Shown: positions 61,253 through 64,000 of the stretch, in pieces
How the letters are laid out: every line of letters begins with the position of its first letter
Numbering within the stretch: position 1 is the stretch's first letter
NCBI GenBank assembly: GCA_050248735.1
Contig: JBFWRU010000005.1
Coordinates: 186,001 to 250,000 of the forward strand
Length of the DNA: 64,000 nucleotides
Source: JACKFE01 sp050248735
Lineage (GTDB): Bacteria > Nitrospirota > Nitrospiria > Nitrospirales > UBA8639
Direction: 5' to 3'
The notes under the pieces: model-generated
Databases searched by the model: none
What the model was told of the DNA's origin: nothing
Seen by the model: only the letters and a program-made list of their open reading frames with translations
Made by a program: the position numbers and the translations under genes

Positions 61253-61342
61253 AGCTCACCCCCTCAAATTATAAGGAATAAAAGTCTATCCCTAGCCTGC
61301 CACAAGGCTTTTTCAGATTGCAACTTGTTCAGCGCCCACCCC

Positions 61343-62251
61343 TTATTTCGGTACTGATGAGCGCTGTTTTCTGGGGAAATATTGGTCGTGGACTTTTTTG
61401 AGGCGGGTCTGTTCGACGTGGGTATAGATTTGAGTCGTGGCAATGCTGGCATGCCCCAGCATCGTCTGGACCGACCGCAAATCGGCCCCATGATCCAAAA
61501 GGTGGGTCGCAAACGAATGCCGCAACATATGGGGCGAAATGGGTTTGGTGATCCCGGCCCTGACCGTGCGACCCTTGAGGATTTTCCAAAAACATTGGCG
61601 TGTCATGGCTCGCCCCAGCCGGGTGAGAAACAACGCCGAGGAGGTGCGTTTTTTGACAAAGGCCGGGCGAGAAGACTGCAGATATTCAGAGACCAACCCT
61701 CGAGCCTTATCTCCGATGGGCACAATCCGCTGCTTGTCACGCTTGCCGGTCGCTTGCAGGAAACCCACCTCGAGGTTCAGATCGGCCATTTCCAATCCCA
61801 CCAATTCGGAAACCCGCAACCCGGTGGCGTAGAGTAACTCCACCATCGCCGCGTCACGAGTATCTGAGGGAGTATTCCGCAAGGGAAGATTCAAGAGCCG
61901 AAGGACCTCGGCCTCATTCAATACTTTGGGCAATTGAACCCACTGCTTGGGGGCTCCATTGAAGAAGCCTTCGGCTTCGGACGACCCCAAATGCTGACTG
62001 ACCCATTTATAAAACCCCCGGACGGCTGCCATGCACCTCCCCATCGACGCCGGAGACAACCCGGCGGATTTCAACCCTCTTAAAAATTGAAGCCACAGAG
62101 GTTTGGTCAACAACCGCGCATCTTCAATACCCTGGTCCCGTAAAAAACCTTGCAATTTTTTCAGATCACGGCGATAGGCCGCCAGCGTATTGGGCGCACA
62201 TCCGCCTTCGACTTGCAATACCGTCAAATACTGCTCAATTTGCTTCTGCAT
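61343..62251 (-). CDS. tyrosine recombinase XerC/XerD-like
   Basis: The 302-residue recombinase has a SAM-like N-terminal domain (Y-L-T-V-L-Q-V-E-G-G-C-A-P-N-T-L) and a catalytic domain with the full set: R in T-G-L-R-V-S-E-L, H-M-L-R-H-S-F-A-T-H, L-G-H-A-S and the nucleophile Tyr in Q-I-Y-T-H-V. Length and sequence fit chromosomal dimer-resolution XerC/D rather than an element integrase, and no att repeats were seen. Confidence 0.93.
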   Translation of the reverse strand: MQKQIEQYLTVLQVEGGCAPNTLAAYRRDLKKLQGFLRDQGIEDARLLTKPLWLQFLRGLKSAGLSPASMGRCMAAVRGFYKWVSQHLGSSEAEGFFNGAPKQWVQLPKVLNEAEVLRLLNLPLRNTPSDTRDAAMVELLYATGLRVSELVGLEMADLNLEVGFLQATGKRDKQRIVPIGDKARGLVSEYLQSSRPAFVKKRTSSALFLTRLGRAMTRQCFWKILKGRTVRAGITKPISPHMLRHSFATHLLDHGADLRSVQTMLGHASIATTQIYTHVEQTRLKKVHDQYFPRKQRSSVPK

Positions 62252-62379
62252 GGCAGACCTACAGAGAAAAAAGTCTATCCTTTTTCAAAGAAATCTTGGG
62301 ACATGGTAAAGTCTGTAGAGAATTCCTGATATGTTTTCACCATGTTCGTGGAATTATCTCTTTTGGTACCACATGGACC

Positions 62380-62388
62380 TGATATAAT
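62380..62388 (+). promoter_or_regulatory. extended -10 promoter of the PBP-activator-like gene
   Basis: TGATATAAT gives a perfect -10 (62383-62388) with an extended TG. The -35 region is poor. It lies about 120 bases upstream of the first possible start. Confidence 0.45.
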
Positions 62389-62508
62389 ATCGATTACCCT
62401 GGGTACAATCATCTATATTCCTTAATTGCACGATTTGTCAGCCAGGAATGTGAATCACCTCGCCCTCGCACAACTTTTGAAATCCGATCTCGATTTCCCT
62501 ATCGCCTG

Positions 62509-64000
62509 ATGTACCGCCCTCATATGCTTCCCAACGTTCGCATGATCGCCTGGGCCATTGCGGGAATTCTCTCTGTATGCTCCGGGTTGCTTCCCATTCC
62601 TGGCATCCCGCTTGATGACGCCTGGCCGGAAATCTCTTCCCCAGCCTTGGAACGTGGGAGAGCACAATTAGCGGACGGGAATACAGCCGAGGCCATCCGT
62701 ACCCTGGAAACCCTGATTGATACATTTCCGCCGCCCAACATCCTTCAGGAAGCCTATCTGCTTCAAGCCACTGCGCTCAAGCAAGACAATCAATCGAAAG
62801 AGGCGCTATCCATTCTCAAGCAACTGGCGGAGGAGTTTCCGGTTTCCCCGTTTCTGAACCAGGCACGTGTCCTCATGGCGGAACTCTACTTGGCATTGCA
62901 GGATCAGGAACAAGCCCTGGTCCAACTCTATCAGGCACTGGACTATTCCACTGAAGCGGAACAACGCCAACACATACTGGATTTGATTCGCCAGACGGAA
63001 TTAGCCCGGGGCAACCACTTGGGAGCGGTTAAAGCCACGCTGGAAGCAATGATGTTAGTCGATCATTCGGCCAGAGCCGAACTGGAACGCATGACTCAAG
63101 ACCTGATTTTGCAGGACATGGAGGAATCTGGCCTCCTTGAGCTCATCGATTCATACCCCACACGCTATCCGGGAGATTTGGCCACGATACGACTCATCGA
63201 AATCCACACGGCTCGTGGGGATGAAGTCTTGGCAGAACGGGACATCCGGGGATTTTTAAAGCGATTTCCCTCTCATCCCTATGCCCAAACCGCGCTTGCC
63301 CTGCTTCAATCATTTATCCATAAAATCAAGGTCCATCCACATATTCTGGCCGTAGCCCTCCCGTTTTCAGGCCCCATGAAAACCTATGGCATGGATTGCC
63401 TGAACGGCATCCGGTTGGCACTCGATATCGCCAAGGAACAGTGGGGATTGTCATCAATCGGCCTCGTCGTCAAAGATACCACCGCTTTGAACGCCCCGTT
63501 ACGCGTGGAAATGCAACAGATGCTGAATGAGTTTCAACCCCATGCCGTGATCGGGCCTCTCCTCTCACGGGAAATCCAGAATATCGGACGGCTGGGGGAC
63601 GAGTACGGAATCCCCTTTCTGACCCCCTCTTCGACCCTGCTGAATGTCCGCCAGTATGGCTCCTTTTGGTTCAGCACGGCCATGACTTCTTCAGTGCAAG
63701 CTAAACGCATGGCGGAATATGCGATTCTGAAGATGGGCCTTCATCGATTTGGCATTATCTACCCGCAATCGGCTTACGGCCGTGAGTTGGCTGATCTGTT
63801 TGCCAAAGAAGTGTTGCATTCTGGCGGGGAAGTCATTGCCGCAGAAGGTTACTCCGAAGACCAAACCGATGTGGCTGAACAGTTACGACGACTCAAGGAA
63901 AAGGATTTGGCCCAATACGGCACCACAAAGGAAGAAACCACCAAGACGGGTGAGAAACGAACCGTGTATATACCAGGGTTTGATGCGGTCTTTCTCCCCG
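62509..64000 (+). CDS. periplasmic-binding-fold PBP activator (LpoA/LppC-like), 3'-truncated
   Basis: The frame is open to the right edge, giving about 497 codons. A hydrophobic N-terminus (I-A-W-A-I-A-G-I-L-S-V-C-S-G) suggests export. Residues from about 45 to 270 hold TPR-like helices (R-G-R-A-Q-L-A-D-G-N-T-A-E-A-I-R-T-L). From about 280 a type I periplasmic-binding domain follows: L-P-F-S-G-P-M-K-T-Y-G, A-V-I-G-P-L-L-S-R-E, F-L-T-P-S-S. This helical-plus-Venus-flytrap layout is that of LpoA, which activates penicillin-binding proteins; branched-amino-acid binding proteins share the fold. The start may be 62509, 62524 or 62542. Confidence 0.85.
   Translation, partial: MYRPHMLPNVRMIAWAIAGILSVCSGLLPIPGIPLDDAWPEISSPALERGRAQLADGNTAEAIRTLETLIDTFPPPNILQEAYLLQATALKQDNQSKEALSILKQLAEEFPVSPFLNQARVLMAELYLALQDQEQALVQLYQALDYSTEAEQRQHILDLIRQTELARGNHLGAVKATLEAMMLVDHSARAELERMTQDLILQDMEESGLLELIDSYPTRYPGDLATIRLIEIHTARGDEVLAERDIRGFLKRFPSHPYAQTALALLQSFIHKIKVHPHILAVALPFSGPMKTYGMDCLNGIRLALDIAKEQWGLSSIGLVVKDTTALNAPLRVEMQQMLNEFQPHAVIGPLLSREIQNIGRLGDEYGIPFLTPSSTLLNVRQYGSFWFSTAMTSSVQAKRMAEYAILKMGLHRFGIIYPQSAYGRELADLFAKEVLHSGGEVIAAEGYSEDQTDVAEQLRRLKEKDLAQYGTTKEETTKTGEKRTVYIPGFDAVFLP

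Noticed and set aside
61343..62251. tyrosine recombinase as integrase of a mobile element
   Set aside because: Sequence and length fit XerC/D; no att repeats, tRNA target, or phage or plasmid genes are adjacent.

Overview
The window is one contiguous piece of bacterial chromosome of moderate GC content. It is dense in housekeeping genes and has no rRNA operon, insertion sequence or CRISPR array. Gene content suggests the Nitrospira lineage (Nitrospirota): a nitrifier-type SmbP-like metal-binding protein, c-type cytochromes including a pentaheme protein, an RRM-type RNA-binding protein, and a haem/sirohaem gene block with a cobA-hemD fusion. That placement is an inference from content, not a phylogenetic result.

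Layout. 1-1.8 kb: the 3' end of a TolC-family efflux gene, a possible 53-residue ORF, and an RRM protein gene closed by a perfect terminator. 1.85-5.7 kb: an AT-rich, gene-poor stretch holding what looks like a minimal lasso-peptide locus on the minus strand. It has a B2-type transglutaminase-like leader peptidase, a McjD-like ABC exporter, and a 47-codon precursor gene with its own ribosome site and terminator that is too short for usual gene callers. No B1 (RRE) gene and no asparagine-synthetase-like cyclase could be found beside them. 6.0-15.2 kb (minus): clpC, tsaD, hflX, nth, yicC, gmk, rpoZ, coaBC. 15.5-23.5 kb: nadK, two small proteins, a J-domain protein, a monohaem cytochrome c, a DUF255/thioredoxin-aldo/keto reductase fusion, and a ZIP transporter with a Fur-box-like site. 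23.6-34.5 kb (minus): comEC, glmM, folP, ftsH, hpt, tilS, ribF, hemB.

34.6-39.9 kb (minus): a CBS-domain protein, cobA-hemD, hemC, hemA and a ccsA/hemX-like gene. With hemB these cover the route from glutamyl-tRNA to uroporphyrinogen III and precorrin-2, which fits a cytochrome-rich cell. 40-45.5 kb: an SDR oxidoreductase, rsmI, a TusA-like protein, an abundant-looking secreted protein of unknown role, tRNA-Leu(CAA) and recG. 45.7-52.4 kb (plus): rpmB, lnt, prfB (with the programmed +1 frameshift), lysS, lolC/E, lolD; lnt and lolCD together serve lipoprotein maturation and export.

52.5-58 kb (minus): a coiled-coil lipoprotein with a helix-hairpin-helix tail, a nitrilase-family amidase, the SmbP-like protein, a two-domain rhodanese, a membrane-anchored pentaheme cytochrome and a histone-deacetylase-family hydrolase. 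58-64 kb: a TPR protein, a PD-(D/E)XK-like protein, a DUF6065-like protein, an exported flavodoxin, a zinc-ribbon protein, a tyrosine recombinase, and the 5' part of a periplasmic-binding-fold PBP-activator gene that runs off the right edge.
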